Of a stretch of DNA of 64,000 nt, positions 1 to 12,978 are shown in pieces (the stretch's first letter is position 1; every line of letters starts with the position of its first letter). The notes below the pieces were generated by a model that saw nothing but the letters and a program-made list of their open reading frames with translations, ran no database searches and had not been told where the DNA came from. The translations under genes were made by a program, and so were the position numbers. The DNA is from Calvatia gigantea (Eukaryota > Basidiomycota > Agaricomycetes > Agaricales > Lycoperdaceae), in the NCBI GenBank assembly GCA_025093985.1, contig JACAAK010000005.1, positions 2,046,001 through 2,110,000 of the forward strand. The letters are read 5' to 3'.

Positions 1-334
1 TATAGCTGAAATGGGTTCTTGAGTACTTCACTCTTAAAGAGAGATAACAGATTACAGACACAGTACTAGACCACACTCTAGGTTGCTGGCTACATAATCT
101 ATTAGATATATGTGTAGTATGCATTATGCTCTGTATATGCTACTGGCAGATAAGACCTCACCTGAATAGGTAGAATGGTGCACAGACCAAGGACTTTAGA
201 TATAAAGAACCTATGTAGTATATGTACATTCCTTAGACAATTAAGTCTTTCCTTCATCCTGCCTTTAAGATATCCTTTAGCAACTGTCTACAATGCACAT
301 CTCAATAATCCTAGTGAGTATGACTACCCTCCGC
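1..334. other. unassigned AT-rich sequence
   Basis: No convincing coding frame or recognisable repeat was found here. It ends in CCGC directly before an element I LTR, so it is the original target DNA, or an older repeat, into which that LTR inserted. Confidence 0.4.
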
Positions 335-1559
335 TGTAACAGCAAAGCTGTTTTCATGCATGAAAATCACTAATCTAAGGCATACAAGCCTAATCTAACA
401 ATTGCATCAAACCTTCCTATAGTAGTATGACCTAATCTAAGAGCCCAACAGTATAATAAAAGAGTACTTGATCACTGTAGAACACTATGACCATTGATGA
501 CGGATAGCGGCGGCTACAGGACAACCACTGTACTTAACAAAAAGCAATTCTAATAGTGTACCATATGACTAGTTGTGATTCTGGCTGGACCAGGTGGTAA
601 AACCATTCCAATGTATCTATACAGAGCTATAGAACCCCTCCAATGAGCCTAGACTCAGGAAATAAGTCCGATATGCTTAATCTAAAAGGATGATCAGTGT
701 GCTCACAAGGAAATGCCACTATTGTTAGATTAACGAACATCACTCAGCACTAATGATGCATATGGACATGTTCACATACAATCCACGGGAACATGTAGGA
801 GAACAGTTCACATGATGTCTGAAATCTTAGATGTTCTACATATTTAGAGAAGAATGCAGACCCAGAGAATGGGCTAAAACGTAGCCTAGAACAAACAGAT
901 ACCCAAAATCCTTCTGTATTTCCAATGTTTCACTAATCTAACAGGTTGCAGCTCTCTTGGCACGTGATCTAATCTACTGGTTTGTACCTTGCTTGATAAT
1001 ATGTTCCTAGTTGTGTAATCATTGTCTTGTCATAACGAGCACCCAAATAATATATAAACTCCCTCTAAGGTGTCGGACATGGCAAGGAACCTACTAGCCA
1101 TTGCCTAGCCTTCAGAGCACAGTGAAAAGCAATCTATTGTGTCTGAGCAAAGCAAAGTAATAAGTTCTTTCGAGATTAACTGGACTAAGTGACTTGAGCT
1201 AAGGTTGAGACCTTTGTAATCTAAGAAGAAGACCTTGGCTTACTTGCAAAGTGAGCTTAGATTAAGAGTGTATTGCATTGCTACACCCTGGTACTTGGAG
1301 TATCACAAGTGTAGGATAGTGCACTTCTGGTTGTTAACTTGATAAGGGTGAATCTTAGGGAGTACCTGAGGTTCTGTGTCTTGTTAACTTCTTAGATAAG
1401 GGATGTGAGTTGCGCTTTTTACAGTGTAACTTGGCTTTACTCTTCTTAGTGAAGATAGCTAGTTATTCTGGTGTTCTCTATGTGTCATTGTTTTGTGTTA
1501 TTTTGTGGAATTGTCCCTCATATTGTCAGATTGCCTCCCCACGAACTTGCCTTGTGCAG
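335..1559 (+). repeat. element I LTR, 3' truncated
   Basis: This matches the long terminal repeats at 15831-17137 and 28673-29979 in reverse orientation, beginning TGTAAC and running through the TATA box (TATATAAA, about 1051-1058). It stops at 1559, where an element II LTR begins, so the last roughly 85 bases of the 1307-bp LTR are missing. It is preceded by CCGC, the same 4-bp target seen at other copies. No internal element I sequence follows, so it is a solo LTR later broken by element II. Confidence 0.85.
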
Positions 1560-1867
1560 TGTTATGGTTTTTTACCAATCACATCATGCTCTGTCCTTGT
1601 CTGCATTCCTACATTACTAGTACAACTGTTTCACCTATTTCTGTTGAGCAATCTCTGGTTATGACTTGTACTAACTACTATGCCTGCCTTACTGGACGTT
1701 TCATCATAGTTACCCTATCCATTCAACTGGATGATTCCTTGTATTTAAGCATACATACACTCATTGTATTCGGTATGCTTAACCACCTCTTGTTCTCCTC
1801 CCCTTACTTGCCCTCAAGTCTTAGCCTAAGTTGTAACCTGAGGTTTACTCAGACTAAGGTCGTAACA
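1560..1867 (+). repeat. element II 5' LTR
   Basis: A 308-bp terminal repeat that starts TGTTATGG and ends CGTAACA. It contains a TATA-like TATTTAAG near 1742, followed about 33 bases later by ATGCTTAACCA (1775-1785), the probable 5' end of the transcript. Near-identical repeats lie at 12157-12463, 31180-31485, 39787-40093 and 50704-51010. Confidence 0.9.
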
Positions 1868-1869
1868 TT

Positions 1870-1880
1870 TGGTTAAGTGT
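1870..1880 (+). other. element II self-priming primer-binding site
   Basis: TGGTTAAGTGT lies two bases after the 5' LTR. Its complement ACACTTAACCA matches the R-region start of sister LTRs exactly (for example 32207-32217) and differs from ATGCTTAACCA in its own LTR only by changes expected from CpG decay of ACGCTTAACCA. An 11-nt match to the mRNA 5' end is the arrangement known for Tf1/sushi self-priming elements. Confidence 0.7.
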
Positions 1881-1946
1881 CCCCACCTCACCTTGCAAGG
1901 AGTAGGCTGAAACAGGCCTGAATAGGAGCAACCCAGGAGCTAGTAT

Positions 1947-3071
<1,125 letters not shown>

Positions 3072-5649
3072 ATGCTACCTCGAGAGTCAGAAAGCTTGTA
3101 TCTAGGATATCAGACAAATTCTACACAATTTCTCAGAGAAGAAAGTGCAAATTAAACCTGAAAGGAAAAATACAAATGGCGAGGAAAGAGATAACAGTGG
3201 ACACAATCATCGACTCAGGGTACACAACCAGCAGCATCAGCAAAAAACTGGTAGACGAAGAAAAACTTCCCACTCGAAAGCTGGAACAATAGATCTTGGT
3301 ACTAAACACGGACAGAACACTAAACCAGGGCAGAAAAGTAATGGAAATGGCCACAATTGACATAAACATTCAAGGACACAAAGAACAGATTGAAGCGTCA
3401 GTTGTGCAACTACAAGACCATGTAGAGGTCTTTCTAGAACATGACTGGCTGGTCAAACATAACCCAGAAGTAGATTGGAATAGTAGAGAAATCAAATTCA
3501 CCCAGTGTCCACAGAACTGCCAATTTCCCCACCGAAACATCCCCATCATGGAGAAGATATGGAGTATGGCCACTACAGAAGATCTATGGAAAGAAGAAGA
3601 CAAACCAGACCCAACCAAGCCAGAAGATTTACCAGACTACATACAACCATTCACACATCTGTTCAACAAAACAATGTTTGACAAACTCCCAGAATGAACC
3701 AAATGGGATCATGAAATAATCCTAACAGAGGATGCCCTGAAGGAGATAAGCACAGGAACTTACAACATGATGGTCAAAGAGCAGGACAAACTCAAAGCAT
3801 TTATCAAAGAGAACCTAGAATCAGGATGAATATGGCCATCAAAATCCCCATATGCAGCACCAACCTTCTTTATCCCCAAGAAGGACAGATCCAAGAGATT
3901 GATTCAGAACTATAGGCGATTAAACAATGTGGTAATCAAGGACAAAACACCACTGCCAAGAATTGGGGAGGTAATTGACAAACTTGGAAAGGCCAAGTAT
4001 TTCAACAAGCTCAATATCATCTGGGGATATAACAACATTAGGATCAAGGAAGGAGACGAGTGGAAAGCCACATTTCTCACCAATGAAGGGCTCTTCAAGC
4101 CAACAGTCATGTATTTTGGGCTCAGCAACTCACCAGGAACCTTCTCCAGAATAATGACAAGCATCTTCCATGACCTACTGCAAAATGGAGATATTGTGAA
4201 CTATATGGACAACTTTGCCATTCCTGGTGACACCAAGGAGCAACTAAAAGAATGGACAGTATAGTTCCTGGAGTGCACAGCACAATATAATCTATGTTTC
4301 AAACAAACCAAATGCATTTTCAATGCAGAAGAAATCTCTATGTTAGGAGTCAAAGTAGGACACAGGTAAATCAAAATAAAAGAAGAAAAGGTCAAATCAG
4401 TGCGAGACTGGCCAGAGCTGAAAAACACAAAAGGAGTAGAAAGGTTCCTCGGCTTCGCCAACTACTATTGACATTTCATAAAAAACTTCAGCAAGATCGC
4501 AGGACCACTAAACAAACTCAAGGGAGCATCTACATGGGAATGGAACCAAGAACACCAAACGGCCTTCAATCATCTCAAAAAGTGCATCACTGAAGAACCT
4601 GTGTTAACCCTGCCACAAAGACAAGGACAATTCAGAGTAGAAGTTGACGCATCAGATTATGCATTAGGAGGTGTGTTATCCCAGTTACAGGAGGGTAAGT
4701 GGCATCCAATCGCCTTCAAATCACGAACGCTATCACTGGCAGAGCATAATTATGAAATATATGACAAAGAGCTACTGGCCATCATCCATGCCCTAAAGGA
4801 ATGGAGACACTACCTGTTGGATGCAGAAGAAAAATTTGAAATCTGGACTGACCATGAAAATTTGAAATACTACCGGGAACTGCAAAAGCTGAACAGATGA
4901 CAAGCTCGATGGTACCTACGTCTACAGGACTATGACTTCACACTGCAACATGTACCTGGGAAAACAAACATGAAGGCTGACCTACTATCCCAAATCCACC
5001 TAATACCAGAGGAACAAGAAGACAAACTAGTCACCATAATCCGAGAAAGTTGGCTGTGAAAGGAGAACACAGACGATACAGTGCTCTTACGAGCAGAACT
5101 ATTCCTCGAACCAACATTTCTAGAATGAATCCGAAACAAACCCCAGTGTGAAACAACAGTTCTTACCAAATTAAGAAAACTGGAGTCCAAGCTCACCAAG
5201 GAACATGGAATCATCTACAGACAAAATAGCATATACGTCCCATCCAACCCAAAGCTACAAGAAGATATCCTAATACAGTACCATGACATGCCAGACATGG
5301 GCCACCTGGGCCAACATAGAATGATGGAACTAATCAGCCATGACTATTGGTGGCCAACAATGCGAAAGGATGTGAAAAAATATATCTGAGGGTGCCAAGC
5401 CTGCTAAAGGAATAAGGCAAGAACAACACTGCTCAAATTGCCGCTACACCCCCTCTCAGTTCCAAATGGACCTTGGGAAGAAATCAGCATCGACATGATC
5501 AGACCACTACCAGAGTCAAAAGGGAAAGATGCAATACTGGTCATCATAGACCACTTCACAAAAATGATATGGCTTATAGTGACTACCATGGATGTTTCAT
5601 GCAAGGATATCGCAAAGATATATCAAGATGAAATATGGAAGCTACACGA
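3072..5649 (+). pseudogene. element II Pol pseudogene: protease, RT, RNase H, integrase N-part
   Basis: In order this holds an aspartic protease core (an IIDSG motif near 3207), reverse transcriptase (3850-4560, catalytic box YMDN instead of YMDD near 4202), RNase H (about 4600-4900, with VDASDYALGGVLSQL) and the integrase zinc and core region. Many stops (about 3694, 3826, 4261, 4366 and 4468) and the Asp-to-Asn change in the RT box show it is dead. It is cut at 5649 by a solo element I LTR and resumes at 6946. Confidence 0.88.
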
Positions 5650-6945
5650 TGTAACGGCAAAGCTGTTTTCACGCATGAAAATCGCTAATCTAAGGCATAC
5701 AAGCCTAATCTAACAATTGCATCAAACCTTCCTGTAGTAGTATGACCTAATCTAAGAGCCCAACAGTATAATAAAAGAGTACTTGATCACTGTAGAACAC
5801 TATGGCCATTGATGACGGATAGCGGTGGCTATGGGATGACCACTGTGCTTAACAAAAAGCAATTCTAACAGTGTACCATATGACCAGTTGTGATTCTGGC
5901 CGGACCAGGTGGTAAAACCATTCCAATATGTCTATACAGAGCTACGGGACCCCTCCAATGAGCCTAGACTCAGGAAATAAGTCCGACGTGCTTAATCTAA
6001 AAGGATGATCGGCATGCTCACAAGGAAATGCCACCATTGTTAGATTAATGAACAACACTCAGCACTAATGATGTGCATGGACACATTCACGTACAATTCA
6101 CAGGGACACATAGGAGAACAGTTCACATGATGTCTGAAATCTTAGATGTTCTACATATTTAGAGAAGAATGCAGACCCAGAGAATGGGCTAAAACACAGC
6201 CCAGAACAAATGGATACCCGGAATCCTTCTGTATTTCCAATGTTTCACTAATTTAACAGGTTGTGGCTCTCTTGGCATGCGATCTAATCTACTGGTTTGT
6301 ACCTTGCTTGATAATATGTTCCTAGTCATGTAATCATTATCTTGTCATAACGAGCACCCAAATAATATATAAACCCCCTTGTGCCTGAGCGAAGCAAAGT
6401 AATAAGTTCTTTCGAGATTAACTAGACTAAGTGACTTGAGCTAAGGTTGAGACCTTTTGATCTAAGAAGAAGACCTCGGGCTTACTCATGAAGTGAGCTT
6501 AGATTAAGAGCATATTGCATTGCTACACCCTGGTACTTGGCGTATCACAAGTGTAGGACAGTGCGCTTCTGGTCGTTAACTTGATAAAGGTGAATCTTAG
6601 GGAGTACCTGAGGTTCTGTGTCTTGTTGACTTCTTGGATAAGGGATGCAAGTTGCACTTTTTTACAGTGTAACTTGGCTTTACTCTTTTTAGCGAAGGTA
6701 GTTAGCTATTCTAGTGTTCTCTATGCATCGTTGTTTCATGTTATTTTGTGGAGTTGTCCCTCATATTGTCAGATTGCCTCCCCACGAACTTGCCTTGTGC
6801 AGAAATCTTTAAAAATCTATTCTGTCAGCTTAATCTAAGCCATACATCCATATCACATTTAGTATTAATCTTTAAAATCTATTCTGTCAGCTTAATCTAA
6901 GCCATACATCCATATCACATTTAGTATTCTATTTCTGCCTCTTTA
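5650..6945 (+). repeat. solo LTR of element I
   Basis: A full-length element I LTR from TGTAAC to CTCTTTA without internal sequence, flanked by ACGA (5646-5649) and ACGG (6946-6949), which fits a 4-bp duplication of ACGG in integrase DNA. It lacks about 75 bases downstream of the TATA box (around 6371) and has an extra copy of a roughly 66-bp segment (6803-6930) near the 3' end. It arose by LTR-LTR recombination. Confidence 0.88.
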
Positions 6946-7115
6946 ACGGACTACCAAGGAAAGTACTCAGCAACCGAGGACCTCAATTCACATCAGAATT
7001 CACCAAAGAACTATTCAAGGGGCTCAGCATAGAATGCAACCTGTCAATAGTGTACCACCTGCAAATGGATGGACAAACAGAGCGCATCAACAGAGAAGTA
7101 GAAATGTACATCCGC
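6946..7115 (+). pseudogene. element II integrase fragment
   Basis: This continues the integrase frame cut at 5649. The encoded text resembles [20 protein letters not shown] and the following QMDGQTERINREVE, which is the core-domain segment around the second catalytic Asp. It stops at an element I LTR (7116). The last 115 bases are repeated at 9080-9197. Confidence 0.8.
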
Positions 7116-7722
7116 TGTAACGGCAAAGCCGTTTTCACACATGAAAATTGCTAATCTAAGGCATACAAGCCTAATCTAACAATTGCATCAAACCTTCCTG
7201 TAGTAGTATGACCTAATCTAAGAGCCCAACAGTATAATAAAAGAGTACTTGATCACTGTAGAACACTATGACCATTGATGACGGATAGCGGCGGCTATAG
7301 GATGACCACTGTACTTAACAAAAAGCAATTCTAACAGTGTATTATATGACCAGTTGTGATTCCAGCCGGACCAGGCGGTAAAACCATTCCAATGCGTCTA
7401 TACAGAGCTACGGGACCCCTCCAATGAGCCTTGACTCAGGAAATAAGTCCGACATGCTTAATCTAAAAGGATGATCGGCGTGTTCACAAGGAAATGCCAC
7501 CATCGCTAGATTAACGAACATTGCTCAGCACTAATGACGTGTATGAACGCGTTCATATACAATCCCTAGGGACACATAGGAGAACAGTTCACGCGACGTC
7601 CAAAATCTTAGATGTTCTACATATTTAGAGAAGAATGCAGACCCAGAAAACAGGCTAAAACACAGCCCGGAACAAACGGATACCCGGAATCCTTCTGTAT
7701 TTCCAATGTTTCACTAATCTAA
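7116..7722 (+). repeat. element I LTR 5' fragment
   Basis: The first about 607 bases of an element I LTR, preceded by CCGC. The first ~350 bases look identical to 9198-9540, so the two are a recent duplicate or an assembly artefact. The LTR stops at 7722 where reversed ORF3 sequence begins. Confidence 0.8.
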
Positions 7723-8230
7723 ACCAGGTATTGATGTCAGGGTCTTCATTTGACTTGTCTCTTCCAAGTAACTTCATGGCTATGTCAGCGAGCTCTAGGA
7801 ATATGTTGGCGATGTCAAGGTGATTGAAAACCTCAAGGCCCAAATTGATTCGGCTTTGGAGTCCTTGGATGTGATCTTTTTCGTTAGGGGTGAGGGTGGA
7901 CTGGTCTAGTGCTCGGAAGATGGCGGGGATGTGCTGGTTGGTGGAGGAGGAGGTGTTGGTGAATCCAGCATACATATCAGCAAAGGTGATGCATGCGGTG
8001 GCAAGGGTAATGTGCCGGTTTACTACTAATCATTTGTTCTGGGCGGTGATGTTCTCGATTTCACTGTTGGTTGCCTTGTCGACGTCTTTGAGCAAGGCTT
8101 CAAGGAGTCCTTGTGCGGGGGATGGTGTCTTAGCGAGATTGAAGCGAGTTTCCTGGGAAGCAGGTGCTCAGCTATTACCTGGCTCGGGGAATGGAAGAGA
8201 GGAGATTCTGGTGGGAATGGGATGGTCTGG
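7723..8230 (-). pseudogene. ORF3 fragment of an element III-like chromovirus
   Basis: The minus strand encodes the central part of the chromovirus third ORF (MYAGFTNTSSSTNQHIPAIF and FNHLDIANIFLELADIAMKL). It is closer to element III than to element II, and it keeps more CpGs than the surrounding chromovirus DNA. It is a detached fragment between two pieces of element I LTR. Confidence 0.75.
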
Positions 8231-8582
8231 CATGCGATCTAATCTACTGGTTTGTACCTTGCTTGATAATATGTTCCTAGTCATGTAATCATTATCTTGT
8301 CATAACGAGCACCCAAATAATATATAAACCCCCTCTGAGGTGTCGGACATGGCAAGGAACCTACTAGCCATTGCCCAGCCTTCAGAGTGCAGTGAAAAGC
8401 GATCTATTGTGCCTGAGCGAAGCAAAGTAATAAGTTCTTTCGAGATTAACTAGACTAAGTGACTTGAGCTAAGGTTGAGACCTTTTGATCTAAGAAGAAG
8501 ACCTCGGGCTTACTCATGAAGTGAGCTTAGATTAAGAGCATATTGCATTGCTACACCCTGGTACTTGGCGTATCACAAGTGT
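8231..8582 (+). repeat. element I LTR middle fragment
   Basis: LTR sequence from the upstream promoter part through the TATA box (TATATAAA near 8325) to the R/U5 region. It shares private variants with the solo LTR at 5650-6945 but retains the 75 bases lost there. It is joined at 8583 to reversed integrase DNA. Confidence 0.75.
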
Positions 8583-9079
8583 ATGGATATTGGTGCTTTT
8601 TAACCATACTTTATCTCCCGTTTGGTAAATGCTGGTGCGGGCTCTGCTGCGGTCATGTTGCTGTTTCATCTTCTCCTGACATGTCCATAGTGCTGATGAG
8701 GCATTGTCTCGGGTGTGCTGTAGTTGTTCCAGGAATACTGTGGCGACAGGGTTGTTTGTTATTGGCTCATTTTTGCCTTTTCAAGGATTTCTTCCATAGT
8801 TTAGGAAAAATGGCGTTTCCTGTGTTCCTCCGTGTCGCTTGTCATTGTACTGAAACTCTGTAATAGGGAGCCATTCCGCCCAGTCATCCTGGTCATAGTT
8901 GCAGTACAGGTGGATATAGGTCTCTATTTCTCTGTTGATGCGCTCGGTTTGACCATCTGTTTGCAGGTGATATGCAGTTGACAGATTCCGTTCAATGCTG
9001 AGTCCTTTGAACAGCTCCTTGGTGAATTCTGATGCAAATTGAGGTCCTCGGTCACTAAGCACCTTTCTTGGCAGTCCAT
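8583..9079 (-). pseudogene. element III-like integrase fragment
   Basis: The minus strand encodes an open integrase-core segment ([20 protein letters not shown], then HLQTDGQTERINREIETYIH) and the following linker. The D and E catalytic environment is recognisable. It is less decayed than the element II copies. It faces the forward integrase fragment at 9080, forming a head-to-head junction around a GAATTC. Confidence 0.75.
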
Positions 9080-9197
9080 GTAGAATTCACCAAAGAACTA
9101 TTCAAGGGGCTCAGCATAGAATGCAACCTGTCAATAGTGTACCACCTGCAAATGGATGGACAAACAGAGCGCATCAACAGAGAAGTAGAAATGTACA
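9080..9197 (+). pseudogene. duplicated element II integrase fragment
   Basis: An apparently exact repeat of about 7001-7115, again ending CCGC before an element I LTR. It is part of a duplication spanning the adjacent LTR. Confidence 0.75.
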
Positions 9198-10369
9198 TCC
9201 GCTGTAACGGCAAAGCCGTTTTCACACATGAAAATTGCTAATCTAAGGCATACAAGCCTAATCTAACAATTGCATCAAACCTTCCTGTAGTAGTATGACC
9301 TAATCTAAGAGCCCAACAGTATAATAAAAGAGTACTTGATCACTGTAGAACACTATGACCATTGATGACGGATAGCGGCGGCTATAGGATGACCACTGTA
9401 CTTAACAAAAAGCAATTCTAACAGTGTATTATATGACCAGTTGTGATTCCAGCCGGACCAGGCGGTAAAACCATTCCAATGCGTCTATACAGAGCTACGG
9501 GACCCCTCCAATGAGCCTTGACTCAGGAAATAAGTCCGACAGACGTCCAAAATCTTAGATGTTCTACATATTTAGAGAAGAATGCAGACCCAGAAAACAG
9601 GCTAAAACACAGCCCGGAACAAACGGATACCCGGAATCCTTCTGTATTTCCAATGTTTCACTAATCTAACAGGTTGCGGCTCTCTTGGCACGCGATCTAA
9701 TCTACCAGTTTGTACCTTGCTTGATAATATGTTCCTAGTTGTGTAATCATTGTCTTGTCATAACACACACCCAAATAATATATAAACCCCCTCTGAGGTG
9801 TCGGACATGGCAAGGAACCTACTAGCCATTGCCCAGCCTTCAGAGCACAGTGAAAAGCGATCTATTGTGCCTGAGCGAAGCAAAGTAATAAGTTCTTTTG
9901 AGATTAACTGGACTAAGTGACTTGAGCTAAGGTTGAGACCTTTGTAATCTAAGAAGAAGGCCTCGGCTTACTTGCGAAGTGAGCCTAGATTAAGAGCGTA
10001 TTGCATTGCTACACCCTGGTACTTGGAGTATCACAAGTGTAGGATAGTGCACTTCTGGTTGTTGACTTGATAAGGGTGAATCTTAGGGAGTACCTGAGGT
10101 TCTGTGTCTTGTTAACTTCTTAGATAAGGGATGTGAGTTGCGCTTTTTACAGTGTAACTTGGCTTTGCTCTTCTTAGTGAAGGTAGTTAGCTATTCTAGT
10201 GTTCTCTACACATCGTTGTTTCGCGTTATTTTGTGGAATTGTCCCTCATATTGTCAGATTGCCTCCCCACGAACTTGCCTTGTGCAGAAATCTTTAAAAA
10301 TCTATTCCGTCAGCTTAATCTAAGCCGTACATCCATATCACACTTAGTTATTCTATTTCTGCCTCTTTA
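9198..10369 (+). repeat. solo LTR of element I with internal deletion
   Basis: Runs from TGTAAC to CTCTTTA but lacks about 130 bases around 9540. It is flanked by CCGC on the left and CCAC (10370-10373) on the right, consistent with a CCGC target duplication in which one CpG has decayed. The interrupted integrase resumes at 10370. Confidence 0.85.
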
Positions 10370-11141
10370 CCACTTATACTGCAATTACAACCAGGATGAC
10401 TGGGCAGAATGGCTCCCCATTACAGAATTCCAGTATAATGACAAATGACATAGAGGAACTCAAGTGACGCCATTCTTCCTAAACTACAGAAGAAACCCAT
10501 GGAAAGGGAGAAACAAACTACCAACAAACAACCCAGCAGCCACAGGTTTCCTAAAGGAACTTCAGACTGCCCAAGACAACACCTCATCAGTACTATGAGC
10601 ATACCAAGAAAAGATGAAACAGCAATATGACTGTAACAAGACCCACACCAAAACATACCAAATAGGTGATACAGTGTGGCTGGAGAACACAAACATCCAT
10701 ACCAATCAAGCATCAAAGAAGCTAGGCCAAAAATGGTATGGCCCTTTCCTTATTAAGGAAAAGATAGGAGAAGTGGCATATCGGCTAATATTGCCAGATG
10801 GATGGGCCATCCATGATGTATTCAATGAACAGCTCCTGTCGCCAGCCCACAAGGCTGAGTTCCCGAGTCAGAAACAGCCATCAGCACCCAACCCAATCAT
10901 CATCAACAATGAAGAAGAGTATGAAGTAGAGGAAATCTGCAGATGGAGGAAACGTGGAAGGAGCTATCAATTCCTAGTCCACTGGAAAGAATACAGCAAT
11001 GAAGAAGATATGTGGACAGTGGAATCCAACCTGACAAATGCTCAGGATGCAATAGCAGACTACCAAAAGAGGCATCCAGAGGATACTTATAAAAAGGGGG
11101 GTAGAAGAAACAAAAAATCATTACTAAACCAAAGAAACTAG
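10370..11141 (+). pseudogene. element II integrase C-terminus and chromodomain
   Basis: This resumes integrase after the solo LTR. The long open part (10614-11141) encodes the GPF/Y-like segment (KKLGQKWYGPFLIKEKIGEV) and a chromodomain (EYEVEEICRWRKRGRSYQF, then LVHWKEYSNEEDMWTVESNL), which identifies a chromovirus. Chromodomains direct integration to heterochromatin. Stops upstream (10448 and about 10598) show decay. It ends six bases before the ORF3 start. Confidence 0.9.
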
Positions 11142-11147
11142 CCAAAC

Positions 11148-12131
11148 ATGTCTTCTTCCCAAGCCAACCATGTCACTATTTGTTCCCTCGTCCACCCCAA
11201 TCCAACCACAATCTCCTCCGTCCCCCTCCCAGAGCCAGGCAACAGCCAAGCACCTGCCCCCCAAGGCACTTGTTACAACCTCACCACCACACCATTTCCA
11301 GTACAGGAACTCCTTGAATCTCTACTAAAAGATGTTGACAAGGCCACCAACAGTGAAATGGAAGCCATCACCACTCAGAACAAGTAGCTAGTCATCAACA
11401 GGCACATCGCCCTTGCCACTGCATGCATCACCTTTGCCAACATGTATGCAGGGTTTGCCAACGCCTCCTCATCTACAAACCAGCACATCCCCACCATCTT
11501 CCAATCTCTAGAACAATCTATGCTCACACCCAGTGAACAAGAACATGTCCACAGCCTTCACAACCACATCGACCTCAGACTAGAAGTATTTAAGCACCTT
11601 GATATCACCGACATCTTTCTAGAACTTGCCAATGTAGCAATGAACTTACTCAGATGCAATAAAACCACTGAAGACCCAGAGATTGATGCCCTCGTCAACA
11701 GGATCCACAGTACCCTCTCCGAACTCCATACCATGATCAACCCCACACTACCAACCCAATCTGACATACCCATGGACAAAGAAACAACTATCTCCATAAA
11801 AGAAGAAGTCAACTCGCTCCACCATTTCATCAAAACTATCACTCCACCGCAACTTGTATTGGTTTTTCTCCCTCCCGCAAGATTCTGCACTGTGTTACCA
11901 GGGCAAGAAAAGGACCAACACTACTGGAAAACGATAGTCAAGAGCTACTGGGACAACTCCACCACAACTGACTTCCCATTCAATGGTGTCCCAGTCCCTA
12001 TCTGCCAGAATGGGTGAAGCCACTTGCCTGTCTTCTTCACACACTCAAATGACAGAAAATACCTTATTGGAGCCACCAAGAAAGCCCTCACCTCCACTGT
12101 AGTCAATGGCGACTTTAATGAAGCTTCCTAA
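11148..12131 (+). pseudogene. chromovirus third ORF (ORF3), copy A1
   Basis: A 327-codon frame begins MSSSQANHVT and ends NEAS, with premature stops at 11385 (TAG for TGG) and 12015 (TGA for CGA). No domain was recognised. It has a Pro/Ser-rich start, a helical middle (SSSTNQHIP, LELANVAMNLL) and a conserved C-terminal block (LVLVFLPPARFCTVLPGQEK and TTTDFPFNGVPVPI). No signal peptide or membrane segment is evident, so it is not an obvious envelope gene. The same ORF, the same length, follows pol in every element II and III copy here. It ends 25 bases before the 3' LTR. Confidence 0.8.
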
Positions 12132-12156
12132 GGCATGAAGCCAAATCGAGGGGTAT

Positions 12157-12463
12157 TGTTATGGTTTTTTACTGATCACATCATACTCTGTCCTTGTCTG
12201 CATTCCTACATTACTAGTACAACCATTTCACCTATTTCTGTCAAGCGATCTCCAGTTATGACTCATACTAACTACTATGCCTGCCTTACCAGACATTTCA
12301 TCGTAGTTACTCCATCCATTCAACTGGATGATTCCTTGTATTTAAGCGTACATACACTCATTGTATTTGGTATGCTTAACCACCTCTGTTCTCCTCCCCA
12401 TACTTGCCCTCAAGTCTTAGCCTAAGTTGCAACCTGAGGTTTACTCAGACTAAGGTCGTAACA
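12157..12463 (+). repeat. element II LTR shared by copies A1 and A2
   Basis: Starts TGTTATGG after the purine tract ending GAGGGGTAT and ends CGTAACA. It is followed by TTTGGTTAAGTGT, a primer-binding site, so it serves both as the 3' LTR of A1 and the 5' LTR of A2. Confidence 0.9.
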
Positions 12464-12543
12464 TTTGGTTAAGTGTCCCTACCTCACCTTGCAAGGAGTA
12501 GGCTGAAACAGGCCTAAACAAAAGACAACCCAGGAGCTAGTAT

Positions 12544-12936
12544 ATGAGCTCAAATCCAGATGAATACAGAGAACTGAATCTTGAAGTCACTGACAACAAA
12601 TCTGAAACATCAGATGAAGAAGAAACAGGGAACCCCGAAGTACCTGAAGAACCAACTGGAGAAACACATGATGAACCTGGAGTAAACCCAGCAGAAGAAA
12701 AAGTATTATCAGAACTTCTAAATGAACTTGACCTAGCAGAGGAAGAGTTAGTCCACCAGGGCGGCAAAGTGATGGAAACAGCCACAATCAACATAGACAT
12801 CCAAGGACACAAAGAACAAATTGAAGTGTCAGTTGTACAACTACAAGACCGTGCAGAAGTCTTCCTAGAACATAACTGGCTGGTCAAACACAACCCGGAG
12901 GTAGACTGGAATAGCGGAGAAATCAAGTTTACTTAG
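12544..12936 (+). pseudogene. in-frame gag-protease deletion fusion (copy A2)
   Basis: The first 71 Gag codons (MSSNPDEYRE... EELVHQ) are joined in frame to protease sequence (GGKVMETATINIDIQ, then VFLEHNWLVKHNPEVDW). Most of Gag, both zinc knuckles and the protease DSG motif are lost. A CAGG microhomology at the joint suggests a simple deletion. Confidence 0.85.
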
Positions 12937-12978
12937 TGCCCACCAAACTGTCAATTCCTCCACCGAAATATCCCTATC

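Noticed and set aside
1493..1876. 127-codon open frame across the LTR junction
   Set aside because: It spans the joint between an element I LTR and an element II LTR, so it cannot be an ancestral gene.
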